NCBI GenBank assembly: GCA_004352715.1
Contig: SCFE01000012.1
Location: 629,392-693,391 of the forward strand
Source of the DNA: Hofstenia miamia
Lineage: Eukaryota > Xenacoelomorpha > Acoela
DNA: 64,000 nt
Reading direction: 5' to 3'
Below are positions 33,228-43,957 of this stretch, piece after piece (the first letter of the stretch is position 1; the number at the start of each line of letters is the position of its first letter). The position numbers were made by a program, and so were the translations under genes. The notes below the pieces were generated by a model. The model made no database searches, was not told the DNA's origin, and worked only from the letters and a program-made list of their open reading frames with translations.

Positions 33228-33915
33228 AGGGGTTACCCCCACAGAAAATTTTAGCAAACTAATATAAACTGTAACATTTTTTTTATTAAATTTAGCCAAA
33301 ATATACATCTTTAAACATATCCAAAACAATTTTTCAGAATATACATCCAAATTTCTTGAAAAATGTGAAAATATCTAACAGTTGTGGCTTATTTTTGTTA
33401 AAAAAAGGAACTTTACTGTGTTTTTCTTGACTTTTCGTTTTCTTGCATTTTGCATATTTTTGGCAAAAAAATCTTCAAGGAAGGGAGTACCAACACCAAA
33501 TTTGGCATGTATATAGTACACCCATTGGTCTTTACAACTACAGAAAGATTTTTTTATGTTATGTCTTTAATTTTGTAGAAAATTGGTTTACGCATATTTA
33601 ATGAGCTGAGTACTAATTAAAAATGCAAATTTATGCATGCTACTACTTATAATTTCATAAATTGCACAGAATCTCTCTGTGGTTGCATAGGACCCCTAAT
33701 CAGCTTTAATATGATATATGATTTGCCAATATAAATGATTCACATCACCTGAAAAAATTTGCCACAAAGTATATTCTTTTATTTCTTTTGTATTAAGTTC
33801 CCATGGCAACCAAATTTCCGATTCCTTCGAAATTTTGTTTTTTCAACGTTACAACCTTCGGGTATTACATGCATACCTCAAATCTGAGAAATTGATTTTC
33901 TGTGGGAGTACCCCC
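33228..33915. mobile_element. TTAA-flanked non-autonomous element (688 bp)
   Basis: The left end AGGGGTTACCCCCACAGAAA and the right end TTTTCTGTGGGAGTACCCCC are imperfect inverted repeats. TTAA lies directly outside each end (33224-33227 and 33916-33919). TTAA target duplication is the hallmark of piggyBac elements, although a few other groups also use it. The interior is non-coding and carries further GGAGTACC motifs. A piggyBac transposase relic lies 2 kb upstream, but I see no clear similarity of ends. Confidence 0.65.
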
Positions 33916-34319
33916 TTAAGTCCTTAAATTTTAACTTGTGAATTTTAAGATTTGAAAATGCTATTTTCAATTCACGTTTGTATATTAGTCATTTTTCTTA
34001 ATAGAAAAAGTGTTGTTACTCCATTGTTACGGAAAAGAACCGAGGAAATATAATTCTTCCAAAGATAAAATAAATTTAAATGTCTTAATTTTTGAGTTTC
34101 TCAGTTTTCACGCAATATCCTGCTGCAAAATATTTCTGAAACACTTTGAAAACTTCCACAATTGGCAACAAGATTATAAATTCATTCGCAATCAAAATTA
34201 TCATCTTAAACTTGAATTTTATCTTCATAAACTCTGAATTTTCAATTTTTTGCGATTTTATAAAATAAAATAATTGATTTCTGTTCAATCAACACAGTTG
34301 TTCACTAGACAGAGTTTTG

Positions 34320-34875
34320 TGGGGGACCTGAATTTTCTTGGCCCCAATTCTATTCAGTCCCATCCTATTCCCATTTAATTTTCTGGTCCCATAGTCCAAT
34401 TGGTTCCACAGCATAACTTCTATTTTAACCAAAAATTATTAGTAATATTCTGAAATCCGTTGTCCTACATCCTTCATTTTCTTTCCAGTCCCATTTAGTT
34501 GTTCGGTTCCAAGTCCCATTTCCATGGGACTTGAAGGTCCCTAATAACCTTATCTTGATCCGCACTTCATGAATTTTCCCTAGGTATTCGCACACCACTG
34601 AAATGCAAAACATATGTATGCAAGAGGGCTAGGTGGACATAAACATTAATGGTTCCACTCCCATTTGGTCCCATTGGATTTGGCTTCAATCCCATCTCCT
34701 GCCAATCCCATGAAATGTTCTGATTCTATGGTACCATAGCCTTATATGTTCCCATGGCACAACATCTATTTTGACCAAAAATGGCAAACATTATAGCAAA
34801 ACTTTATAATCTGTGGTCTAAGCTGCATTATTAATATCATCCCAATCCCATGTTAGTTCTAATCTCACTGCAATG
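34320..34875. repeat. Diverged tandem repeat of about 340 bp
   Basis: The phrases GGTCCCATAGTCCAATTGGT and ACTTCTATTTTAACCAAAAA in the first half reappear altered as GGTACCATAGCC and CATCTATTTTGACCAAAAAT in the second half, in the same order. Numerous CCCATT motifs give a GC-richer patch. It is probably an old duplicated transposon end. Confidence 0.45.
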
Positions 34876-36584
34876 TCAAATGCGATATATGTAAAAAAAG
34901 ATATACCTTATTGCTGTCTTCCGATGAATCAAAGAGGTAGATAGCAGTTTCAGTTTTAACGTTCGAAATAGTTCTTAACCAACTTGTTATCAATTTTCCC
35001 TACATTTTGAAAAATACCCTAAATATGTACATAATTTTTACTTTATTGGGGAGAAATATTTTTCTCGTTTTGATGCTGAGGATTAGTCTGGCAATACAAA
35101 ACAGTAGTTTCTGAAGATAAGAACTATATTCTCACAGGGTAAAGTGGACGTCGTCTGACCATAAAATATAAAGAAACGTCGTCTGTTGCTTTCATTTTCG
35201 AAAGCAATGAAAACATATGAATTATTTTTACAATTGAGTTTAGAATTCAATAATAGCCCTACAAATGGTCATTAATCGCATGGGTGAGATTTCATTTCCA
35301 CTTTAATGCACCCCATCCCATTGCATTTGACAAGTCTATGATTAATTAGTTTTTCCAAAAAAGTATTGAAAACACCTTATTAATTTCTTCTAACTTACGT
35401 TTTCACCCTCACCAAATTGAAAATATCTGCGCGCTTATGTGAATGAGAAGGTCTATTTGCAAATATTACTATCATTGCAATAATAATATTAGAAAAAGGC
35501 AATCCTCCGATTATGTAGAAATTGGATTCACAAAAAATTGCTCGTCCTTCATATAATAGCAATGAACGGTTTTGTAAAATGTGTGGATTATCCTAGAACA
35601 TTTAATAATATATCATTTCCACAAATACAATTTGAATTAATGCTAATAAAACTGTGAATGCAAAAATAATTTTGGGGAAGTTTGTAGTTGACCTGCTGGT
35701 ATTAATCCACAAAAACGCTTAAATAATTAACTTAACTGCGCGTACTTTGTTTTTCATTATCAATGATTAATTCGACATTCAATCTTGAATTTATACACTA
35801 TTTAAAATTCCACTTATTTGAGTAATTAATTTTTAATGCTTGCTGCGCATTAATCAATTCAGCATCGATGTAAGCCCAAAATAGTCAGACCAATGCTACT
35901 CCTGAACTCTATCCTACTTCTTGGTAATTTTTTATACCAACATATTTGAGTCAGTGAATATTTCTTACCATGAAGATATGAAATATTCATACATAATTTA
36001 GTTACTAAGCTCCTAAAGTTTTTAAAAAAAACTGTTTTTTTATTTTTAGAGATTCATGCATAATCTTAGCATGCTTCAAATGCTAAATAAAGTTAGATTT
36101 TTCCAAAATTTCCAGTGATGAATGGAAGTTGCCCCATAGCTTAGGAATTTTCTCGGCTCAATAGTAAGACTTGAATATGGATTACAAACGTAGTTCAAGA
36201 AAGTTTTTAAAATGATCCTAGTAGTAAATATGAGAAAAGAATACATTTAATTCTTAAATATATCTTTAATCCAAAATTTATACTTCACAGTCCAGCATTA
36301 TTTATTCATGGAAAATTTTTAAAATAATCTACTATAATAGTTCAAATTACACACATTCTTTCATTTAACAAGGCTTTATTAAAACGGTTTCCATTTAGAT
36401 TTTTGTCCCCCCAAATTACACTTTAATGCACTTAAGCGATATTTGTAGTTATTTGAATACATATTAAAGCGAAAGAATGTATAAATGATCTCCTTAACTT
36501 TACAATTTTCTTGCCTTATATCAATTTGACAAAACTGATATTTTTTTGAATTTGTGTAATCTATGAAAATATATGTTTGCTTAG
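34876..36584. other. AT-rich spacer, no exon identified
   Basis: Upstream exons of the beta-sandwich gene may lie here, but I could not recognise any. Confidence 0.4.
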
Positions 36585-36880
36585 CAAAAGCACTGTCGGT
36601 GTACCCAGTTACAGATAGCGAACTCTCACTTTCTGCCACATCACTATCTGTGATAAATGGAAACTCAGGCAATTCAAAAAAATTTAAAGTCGGGGAAAAA
36701 GTCAAAGTTCGATTTAAACTGCAAGCTACTAAGACCATTACTGATGAGATTTTGATAGACATCACTTCCTCTTATAACGAATTCAGCGCGTTGGTTTTCT
36801 GCAGTGATCCTGTAATAACAGGTTCGCACACTCCTATTCTCATAAGCGGCCTCACTATCGATGATTATGCACTGCCACGT
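36585..36880 (+). CDS. Exon of an extracellular beta-sandwich repeat protein (DUF11-like module), part 1
   Basis: This is an internal exon. An acceptor TTTGCTTAG precedes CAAAAGC, and a donor GTAAGA follows CCACGT, ending in phase 0. The translated part includes TDSELSLSATSLSV, then KFKVGEKVKVRFKLQATK and DEILIDITSSYNEFSAL. The hydrophobic/polar alternation and the 'VGExVxVxFxL' phrase resemble DUF11-type repeats that occur in tandem in large secreted animal proteins. Its phase joins exactly to the next exon at 37493, which supplies the FGxIT phrase expected later in the module. I infer an extracellular or matrix role. Upstream and downstream exons are not found in the window, so the gene is either much larger than what is visible or truncated. 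Confidence 0.5.
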
Positions 36881-37492
36881 GTAAGAATTTGCTTTACAAT
36901 ATATTTTCGATGTTATTTATACAAATGCACATAAAAAGCATAGTTAAAACTGAGAGGTTTTGAAATATTTAATCAAGTATAAGAAATGGCAGTTCCCCTT
37001 TATAAAACCTGAAAACCCCATTCAGAGACAACTTCAGTCAAATAGAGTTAATTCTGACAAATAAATGTTTGTCAATGTAAATTATATGAATTTAAAAAAG
37101 AAACGCATCATTTATTTGACATGTTTCGGCATGCCGCTGCCATTTTCAAAAAGTTTCCCACTATAAAATTTACAAATTATTCATCAAATCACATATTTTT
37201 ATCTATTTTTTTATAATATTTTCGGTAAATTTAGTTTGTATTTATATTCACCTTTTTTGTTTAAGCTTGGAAATTATAGTGCTAAGGGAATAGCTATAGC
37301 ATGAATTATCTAATAAGTTATGTTATCCCAAGGGTTTGCTTTAAAACTCTCTCTATTCTATTTATATTGTGAGAAAAAGGATTTTTTAGCAATTACCTCA
37401 AATTGTGTTCATGTCCTTCCAAATTATCAAAATCAGGCAATCAGGGGCATAAAAGTTATGCAATTTTAAAAATTAATAGCTGTTACATATAG

Positions 37493-37687
37493 AAAGATTC
37501 TTTCGTAATCGACTTTGGAAGGATCACTATGAAGAAAAACAACAAAATACAAATCGAAGCTGAAGTGATGCTGGTAAACCACGCCAACTACGCAGCTGGC
37601 CTTCATTGGCTTGGAGTTAGTGTTGTGTATAATGGTGGAAGCTCAATTTATGTAAATGATATTACATTCGAGATAGCATCTTTATCG
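37493..37687 (+). CDS. Exon of the same beta-sandwich repeat protein, part 2
   Basis: The exon begins after the acceptor TTACATATAG and ends before GTAATG, with both boundaries in phase 0. It reads DSFVIDFGRITMKKNNKIQI and later HWLGVSVVYNGGSSIYVN. The order FGxIT, then a polar turn, then an alternating strand is the second half of a DUF11-like module, directly continuing the previous exon. The intervening 612-bp sequence is AT-rich and free of recognisable transposons. No further exon was recognised before the hAT copy that starts at 38258. Confidence 0.5.
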
Positions 37688-38257
37688 GTAATGTTATTTT
37701 TCAAATTTATTTTGTCCATGTACAGTACATGTACTCAATCTAATTTTTAATCTAATATTTTTGTGGATGTAATACAAATGCTTCATAAAATATCCCTAGA
37801 ATTCTACTTCCTCATTCATATTGCTATTATTTCTACATTATTAATTAATGATTTATACTAACGTGCATGCAAATAAACCGGACTTAGCCCAAAAACAAGT
37901 GATTTCTCAGAAATATTGATTCTTATTTCGCATTGGTTATGGTTAATTGTGACCACAAAATTGTGATTTAGTTGCCTATTGGTCAAAACGGTTCAATTGT
38001 CTGTTTCTTTCTACAAGAACGAAAATTTCCATTGAGTTCACGTACTTTTCTCATTTTTGAGAAAATCTGAGATAATCCAGTGTATCTTGCATGGAAAGTA
38101 TCCACATACGATACACTATATTGTACACAGTTAACTAAATTTACATGAGTAATTAGACTCGTAATGACTTTAAACAAAAAATATAATGTATTCACACGAA
38201 AGAACCACGATTTACCCCCCCCCTATTTAAGCTTCTGTTTATTTAACCATCGTTGAG

Positions 38258-39185
38258 CACTAGCGTAGCCAGGGGGGGCACCCGAGACCGAGATCTTGGC
38301 AAGTAGTATACTTCTCGTGATTCAATGAATCGATGATGAATCCAAGGAAAGCATTACATTTGTTTGAAAATGGCGCTCATCATATCAAAATTTGTTAATT
38401 AAATATAGTCGGGCGCATGGTGGATCACGAAATTAGGGGCGACCAGCTATCCTACACTTAGAATATTTTCATGCTGAATAAATCGTTTATTATGAATAAT
38501 GCTTTCAGCTGAGGAGTTTGTGAAGCGAATTAAAAATCCGGACCTGAAAATTACAAATGTAATTGATTCGAGCAGGATGCAACAAATAAAGGAAAATCGA
38601 TTCCGACTTGTTCCAGTTGTAAAAACCATAATTGAATGTGGACGAAATGTCTTAGCATTACGAGGTCATCGGGATTCTGGTCACTTCAGTTTGATTGAGC
38701 CACAAGAATGTGACGGTAATTTTCGATCACAAATTTAGTGAAAAACATTGCATGTTAGTTGCATTAACATCATATTGAATACTGCACTATACTTTTGTTC
38801 ACCTTTTCAATGCATTCATTCATTATATAGACTGCTATATATATGGTGTCATTCTTGTATCAAATTATTTTTACTGGCCATTTTAGCTAATATATTACAA
38901 AATCTGAGTGTAAACTGATAATAATCCGCCATAACTACTCGAGAATATAATGTACATGTATATACTATTACTATGCATAAGTATATTTATACATGTACTT
39001 AAAAATCGAATTAGTATGGATGAAATTTCAAATTTTATATTTTAAATTAAACGAATTCAAAATACGAAATCATAAACAAAGTATATGGATAAGATTACAG
39101 GATATATGATCATAATGATAAATTATATTGAAATATAACAAATTATGGTCCGCCCCCCCGAACGCAAATCCTGGCTACGCTAGTG
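38258..39185 (+). mobile_element. hAT-like element, copy 2 (928 bp, uninterrupted)
   Basis: The left end CACTAGCGTAGCCAGG and the right end CCTGGCTACGCTAGTG are perfect 16-bp inverted repeats. G/C homopolymer tracts lie just inside both. It carries a short transposase-derived frame and about 450 bp of non-coding AT-rich sequence, so it is non-autonomous. It matches copy 1 at 17.8 kb closely. Its left flank TCGTTGAG and right flank CCAATATA do not match each other. Confidence 0.8.
38499..38738 (+). pseudogene. ZMYM1/hAT transposase-like fragment, copy 2 (79 codons)
   Basis: A continuous frame contains EEFVKRIKNPDLKITNVID and IIECGRNVLALRGHRDSG, then EPQECDGNF, and stops. The CGRxxLALRGHRD motif places it at the beginning of the DUF4371 region of ZMYM1-related hAT transposases. 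Usual proteins have several hundred further residues including the catalytic core, none of which is present. Compared with copy 1 it has a few substitutions and no gap. It is probably a passenger remnant and not a functional protein. Confidence 0.7.
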
Positions 39186-40587
39186 CCAATATATATAAAT
39201 GTAAATTACTAGTATCACTTCAATGTAATGAGGTTCAATTGTCATTATTCGAAAATTTATGTTTATCTATGATAAATATATATATATTTTTGTTTAAGAA
39301 AATTGTTTGTACAATTCTGTAATGTTTTTATAAAGTGAGAGATTTTTTTATCAGTTAAAATGGTATTCAATATGCTTTGAGAAGTTTGACTTAAAAATGT
39401 AAAATCTTAGTTTTAGAAGAATTTTTCCTTGAACCACTTAATACTCATTTTAACTTTAAACTACCCAAGCATTTTTTCAATTTGGTATCTATATTAACAT
39501 TTTATCGCTCATAGTTTAGTAAATAAACAAGATACCTAAAATCTGAAAATACTACTAGAGGCACTCGGACGGAACTTGCCTAGTGATAGAAAACAAAGTA
39601 GTTGAGCATAGTTGTTGTTGCCTTTGTTCGAATACCAGGATACCCAAATTTTCTAATAGGCTTAGAGAAAATTGTAAATGTGGACAAAACGGTTTGGGCA
39701 CTTAAATGTACAATTTGCAATGTAGGGTTCATGGAATGTCGAGTGCAGTGTTGAAACCAATAAATAATATATTTGCGTAATTTAATTGATTAATAAGAAA
39801 TGAACTATTGTATCTCATGGAAAGTAGAATATCTAATATCATATCAGGGACGTCAGAACGATTTAAATGTTCGGGGGCATCCTACGAACTGGCGTGGATC
39901 CATTTTCAATTTTTTAAATAAAACCTTTTGAAACTGCATACTTTTTCGATGTTTTCGTAATATAATATAATTCATTATCTTACTCTCATTTTTGGAAAAA
40001 AATCCGTTTATACCTATCAGTTTCATTTAAAATGTGTGTTACTTAGTGTATTAAGAAATAAGAAAATTAGAATAACCCTTTAAAANGGGGGGGCAGCTGC
40101 TCCTTTTGCCCCCTACTTCTCGCGTCCTTGTATTAGGGGCAACAATATATTACTACCGGAGCACTTACATACTGCCATCTAAATGAGGTGGCCAATAAAG
40201 TTGTATTTTAACCCCTATATCAGGAACTGATTGCTAAAGAGCTTAGCCTTAACGTAGACTCCAATAATACAACTCCAGAAAATTCTGTAATGTAGTTTTT
40301 TCGTGATAGACCACTATTTTATCGAACTTCTCTTTTTGATCCCAAACTTATACAAAGCCATTTTTACTCATAAACTAAGAACTAAAATATAGTTGCATTT
40401 CCTGCATTTATGTCTAACTAAATTCCCGCGATGCGTTTGTTTCATCGTATAGATATTGATAAATTTTCGATGTTACTTTCTTACATTGATTATATTAACG
40501 ATTCACAAAATGGCAAATTATGCATTAGATTTAATGAAGTATCAATTTGCTAGTGAATTCGTCATTCACTTGTAGATATACTTTAGA
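39186..40587. other. Spacer with one tentative inverted-repeat element
   Basis: Most of this is AT-rich without genes. From about 39846 to 40132, CAGGGACGTCAGAACG and CTTCTCGCGTCCTTG form weak inverted ends around a G/C-homopolymer patch with a single N at 40086. No target duplication is clear. Confidence 0.35.
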
Positions 40588-41190
40588 ATGTGGATATTCC
40601 CGCATACAAACGGTACATGCATTATATCAGAGGACTTTTGCAAAATCTGTCCTCTATGCCATTGTAAAGTTTCTCATTGCTGTACAACAAATCCACATTT
40701 CCAGCTTATCCCATTTAAGTCTTCAACTGCCCTCACACTTCCACACATCATTTTGCAATTCTTTTTCAGTGAAACAGTTGATTTGGAGTTTGATAATTTG
40801 CCGAGTATGATTCACATTGGGATTGCAGTTGATGAACAAGTCTATAATTTCTCGCATCTCGGAGTAAAGCGCGAAGTCTGGAATGAATGCTTTGAACTTT
40901 ACTCTCTCCAAGATTGCCTTGGCTTAGAAGAAGTTCTCAAACAAAGTGTACATGATAGACGGTGGACTTCTGCTTCTTACGACTCTAATAATAACAATTG
41001 TTTAACCTATGTGAAGTATGTATTAACAGAAGTCGGGCTTTGTAAAAATGATTGCTCCCACAAAGACTTTGTGGATTCATTTTTGCACAAAGGGTTGATA
41101 AAATACAAACGTTTGCATGAGCTCCAGTCGCGACTGTTGAAAGACAAATGTTTTGTAACAAGTTTTTCTCAACTATGTGAGATTTTGTAA
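40588..41190 (+). CDS. MKRN2OS-like protein (DUF4796 family)
   Basis: A single frame of 200 codons. An in-frame TAG lies 15 bp upstream of the first ATG, so either this is the start or an earlier exon is spliced in. Matches to the vertebrate MKRN2OS family as I know it are a Cys-rich CPLC motif (residues 21-24), MIHIGIAVDEQVYNFSHLGV (74-93, where vertebrates have LHVGITNxxGVVYNYSxxGV), then YDSNNNNCLTYVKYVL (131-146, vertebrate YxDNHHNCYSYAL) and KDFVDSFL. The length agrees with the family. The function is not established. The His near the start of the HIGI segment and the Cys of NNNNC sit as in permuted papain-like (LRAT/PPPDE-type) folds, but catalysis is only my inference. An AATAAA signal lies at 41232-41237. 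No MKRN2 gene is visible next to it. Confidence 0.7.
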   Translation: MWIFPHTNGTCIISEDFCKICPLCHCKVSHCCTTNPHFQLIPFKSSTALTLPHIILQFFFSETVDLEFDNLPSMIHIGIAVDEQVYNFSHLGVKREVWNECFELYSLQDCLGLEEVLKQSVHDRRWTSASYDSNNNNCLTYVKYVLTEVGLCKNDCSHKDFVDSFLHKGLIKYKRLHELQSRLLKDKCFVTSFSQLCEIL

Positions 41191-41231
41191 GAGATTTTAT
41201 GAGTACTATTTGTTTGATTCATGTGCATTTA

Positions 41232-41237
41232 AATAAA
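41232..41237 (+). promoter_or_regulatory. Polyadenylation signal AATAAA
   Basis: A canonical hexamer 42 bp after the stop codon of the MKRN2OS-like gene. Confidence 0.55.
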
Positions 41238-41370
41238 CTTAGTGCAACACGTATTTCAATTGTATTTGTATATTATTCAATAACTTTTCTTACATTGACA
41301 CATGATGGATTGTTCTATGACTGTTAGAACATATTTTTACATGCGATTTGTATCGTGGTGATTTCATAGT

Positions 41371-41483
41371 TTATCCGGATTTCTTTAAAGATATTTGGGC
41401 TGGATGTTTAAATTCGTCCTGTTGGCCAGCAGTTATGCACCATGTCCATCATGTATTTTTCTATAGCACTTTTTCAATATAAT
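41371..41483 (+). CDS. Possible terminal exon of an unidentified gene
   Basis: After an acceptor-like TGATTTCATAG, a frame reads YPDFFKDIWAGCLNSSCWPA and ends 16 codons later with TAA. An AATAAA follows at about 41510. The composition (Trp, Cys, His-rich, HHVHHV) is unlike random AT-rich translation. I do not recognise the family, and no donor exon was matched in phase. The same sequence reappears at 44218 inside the Tc1-like element between two single N characters, which looks like misplacement by the assembler. Confidence 0.3.
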
Positions 41484-41735
41484 AGAAGTGACTGACTTTT
41501 AGAGAAACAATAAAATTGTGAAACACTTTATGTATTTTTTATATTATAATCAATAAATAAAAATTATTTGAGAGCTTAACTATGATTTATTAAACATTTC
41601 AAAGATTTACAACTTCAGTTGTAATATTAATGAATTTTTAAAATTGTCTAAAGACTATGGACACTCTGTATGTACTAATACATATACATGGTATGAAATC
41701 GAGACATTCATTGCAATATGTTTAGTTAATTTGGA

Positions 41736-41961
41736 ATGACCTCATATTTTGATGAAAATACACCTGATATTGTACTGAAATCTCTTTTTACTAAGTACGA
41801 TACGAACAACAGTGGATTTCTCAACCCGCATGAATTATCACTGATGCTAACTGAAGACTTAGGTTTGAGCGACCTACAAGCAGAAGTGTATATCAAACTT
41901 CTTGATAAAAATGCTGATGGACAATGTGATTTCGACGAATTCAAAGCATGGTTAAATAGTG
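41736..41961 (+). CDS. Calmodulin-like four-EF-hand protein, exon 1
   Basis: The start is the ATG at 41736, with an in-frame stop 9 bp upstream. The exon encodes residues 1-76 and two EF-hand loops: DTNNSGFLNPHE (22-33) and DKNADGQCDFDE (57-68). Both have acidic residues at loop positions 1 and 12 and Gly at position 6, so both should bind calcium. It ends AATAGTG before the donor GTACGC, in phase 1, which joins exactly to the exon at 46561 (giving Gly-Glu-Lys). The full product would be 160 residues. A near-identical copy of the second half of this exon occurs at 42584, after a single N, and is an assembly duplicate. Confidence 0.8.
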
Positions 41962-42583
41962 GTACGCACTTTAAGTATCTATATCGTATATATCTTATAT
42001 GTAACTTCAGATATGCAGTAATAGTAAATTGCTTTAATTGCATTATGCAAGTCATAATATCATAATGGGACTACAAAAATACAGTCGTAGTATGTTTTAT
42101 AGTATATTCGATTCTTTAGGTACATTTTCAAATATTTCCCACAGATCATGAAAAATCTTCTTTTTAATTCTGCTATCTTCCTACATAAAGTTTATCATAG
42201 TATTCTTGTGAATGTTATTGCCATTTTGGAAACTTAAAAAATTTATAGATGATTGCAGGTATAACTTCTTTACATTAAACAAAACGTTCTCATTGCTTCT
42301 CAGAATATAAGTATTAGGCAAAGAAAGGGAAGAGATATAAAGCTCCAATTATCAATATAACACTTTTGATGTAATATTTTATATAATAAAATGAGATTTT
42401 CATAATCGAAGAAATATTAGAAGCCTGTTGGAGTAGTGTGATCTCAATATATTCCCCTCAAGACATATTGTTTTGGAACTTTCTAACAGTTTTATGTGCA
42501 TTTATAAGGATACACAACAGAGGAGGCATAGATGAAAATAAGAAGAATATAGGAAACATAAGGTAACCCTAACTTAAGTTAAN

Positions 42584-43270
42584 AAACTTCTTGATAAAAA
42601 TGCGGATGGACAATGTGATTTCGAAGAATTCAAAGCATGGTTAAATAGTGGTACGCACTTTAAGTATCTATATCGTATATATCTTATATGTAACTTCAGA
42701 TATGCAGTAATAGTAAATTGCTTTAATTGCATTATGCAAGTCATAATATCATAATGGGACTACAAAAATACAGTCGTAGTATGTTTTATAGTATATTCGA
42801 TTCCTTAGGTACATTTTCAAATATTTCCCACAGATCATGAAAAATCTTCTTTTTAATTCTGCTATCTTCCTACATAAAGTTTATCATAGTATTCTTGTGA
42901 ATATTATTGCCATTTTGGAAACTGTTAAAAAATTTATAGATGATTGCAGGTATAACTTCTTTACATTAAACAAGACGTTCTCATTGCTTCTCAGAATATA
43001 AATAGTAAGCAAAGAAAGGGAAGAGATATAAAGCTCCAAGTATCAATATAACACTTTTGATGTAATATTTTATACAATAAAATGAGATTTTCATAATCGA
43101 AGAAATATTAGAAGCTGTTGGAGTAGTGTGATCTCAATATATTCCCCTTCAAGACATATTGTTTTGGAACTTTCTTAACAGTTTTATGTGCACTTATAAG
43201 GATACACAACAGGGGAGGCATAGATGAAAATAAGAAGAGTATAGGAAACATAAGGTAACCCTAACTTAAG
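42584..43270 (+). repeat. Near-identical copy of 41902-42580
   Basis: Starting right after a single N (42583), the sequence repeats the end of EF-hand exon 1 and the first 620 bp of its intron, with about 2-3% differences (for example GAT to GAA within the loop). It ends where the original diverges. This is best explained as the second allele placed in tandem. Confidence 0.85.
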
Positions 43271-43957
43271 TTAATTTTAAATTCGCAGCATACGTTTTCG
43301 GTAAGTTAAGGTTTTGGCTTAGTGGCAGTGTGCGACGATCGAGAGAGGGTCGCACACTGACTTTAAGTTAAGGTTTGTAAACAATTTCATAATTGCAAAA
43401 ATATGAAGTCTGCCTATTTTGTACGCAGAAATGCTGAATTTGGAAGGCATTTCTTAGTTTAGTTGAAAGTACACATTGGATCATAGTAAATAGAAATTGA
43501 AAATAAAACACGTTAATTCCTAATTATATTTGAATGTTAAATAAGCATTTAAACACTTTATAAAGTACATTGTTGATTTTTTATGTATAAGAATCATAAA
43601 ATAGCAAATTGCTTTTCCTGAACAAATGCAAATTAAGTTATATTTAGATTTAGTAAGTTTCACATACAGTACTGGAAAAAAAAATTCGGCCTCCCATGAT
43701 TTGTCATAAATATTTCTAAGAAATGGACGTCAAGAATGTCAGTTATTTTTTAATTAGATTTGGGGTTGCAGAAAGAAGAATTCATGAATGTTGAGACATA
43801 TTATCACTGTTTACTTTAAATCTCAAGGAGAAATGCTACAATTCTTGTAGTTAGCTAATCTTCTCTTGAAAAAATATATTCGGCCACTTCAGACCAAATC
43901 AGAGAATCTTTAAAAAATCTCATTGGTTGAGCTTTTTTCAGTCTATTTATATTGAAA

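Larger units (their letters stand above)
17785..39185. mobile_element. Possible 21.4-kb composite hAT transposon (outer ends share an 8-bp flank)
   Basis: Two direct copies of one hAT-like element lie at the two ends of this interval. The left flank of the first copy (17777-17784) and the right flank of the second copy (39186-39193) are both CCAATATA. The inner flanks (AAAAAAAC after the first copy, TCGTTGAG before the second) match nothing, so neither copy has its own target duplication. This is the pattern expected if transposase used the outermost ends and moved everything between. A repeat-induced assembly error that inserted foreign sequence inside one simple hAT insertion would give the same picture, and the draft quality here makes that a serious alternative. 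Confidence 0.35.

Noticed and set aside
36379-36765. A 128-codon reverse-strand frame over the beta-sandwich exon
   Set aside because: It is the antisense shadow of the forward exon, which has splice sites and a matching partner exon in phase.
41726-42055. A reverse-strand frame opposite EF-hand exon 1
   Set aside because: It is antisense to a clearly coding exon and has no recognisable domain.
42584-42660. A second EF-hand exon suggesting a tandem paralogue
   Set aside because: It begins right after a single N and is continuous with a duplicate of the following intron, so it is an allelic assembly copy.
43326-43358. A GTGTGCGAC / GTCGCACAC palindrome in the EF-hand intron as a regulatory stem-loop
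   Set aside because: It is a short inverted repeat with no second line of evidence; it could equally be the remains of a transposon end.
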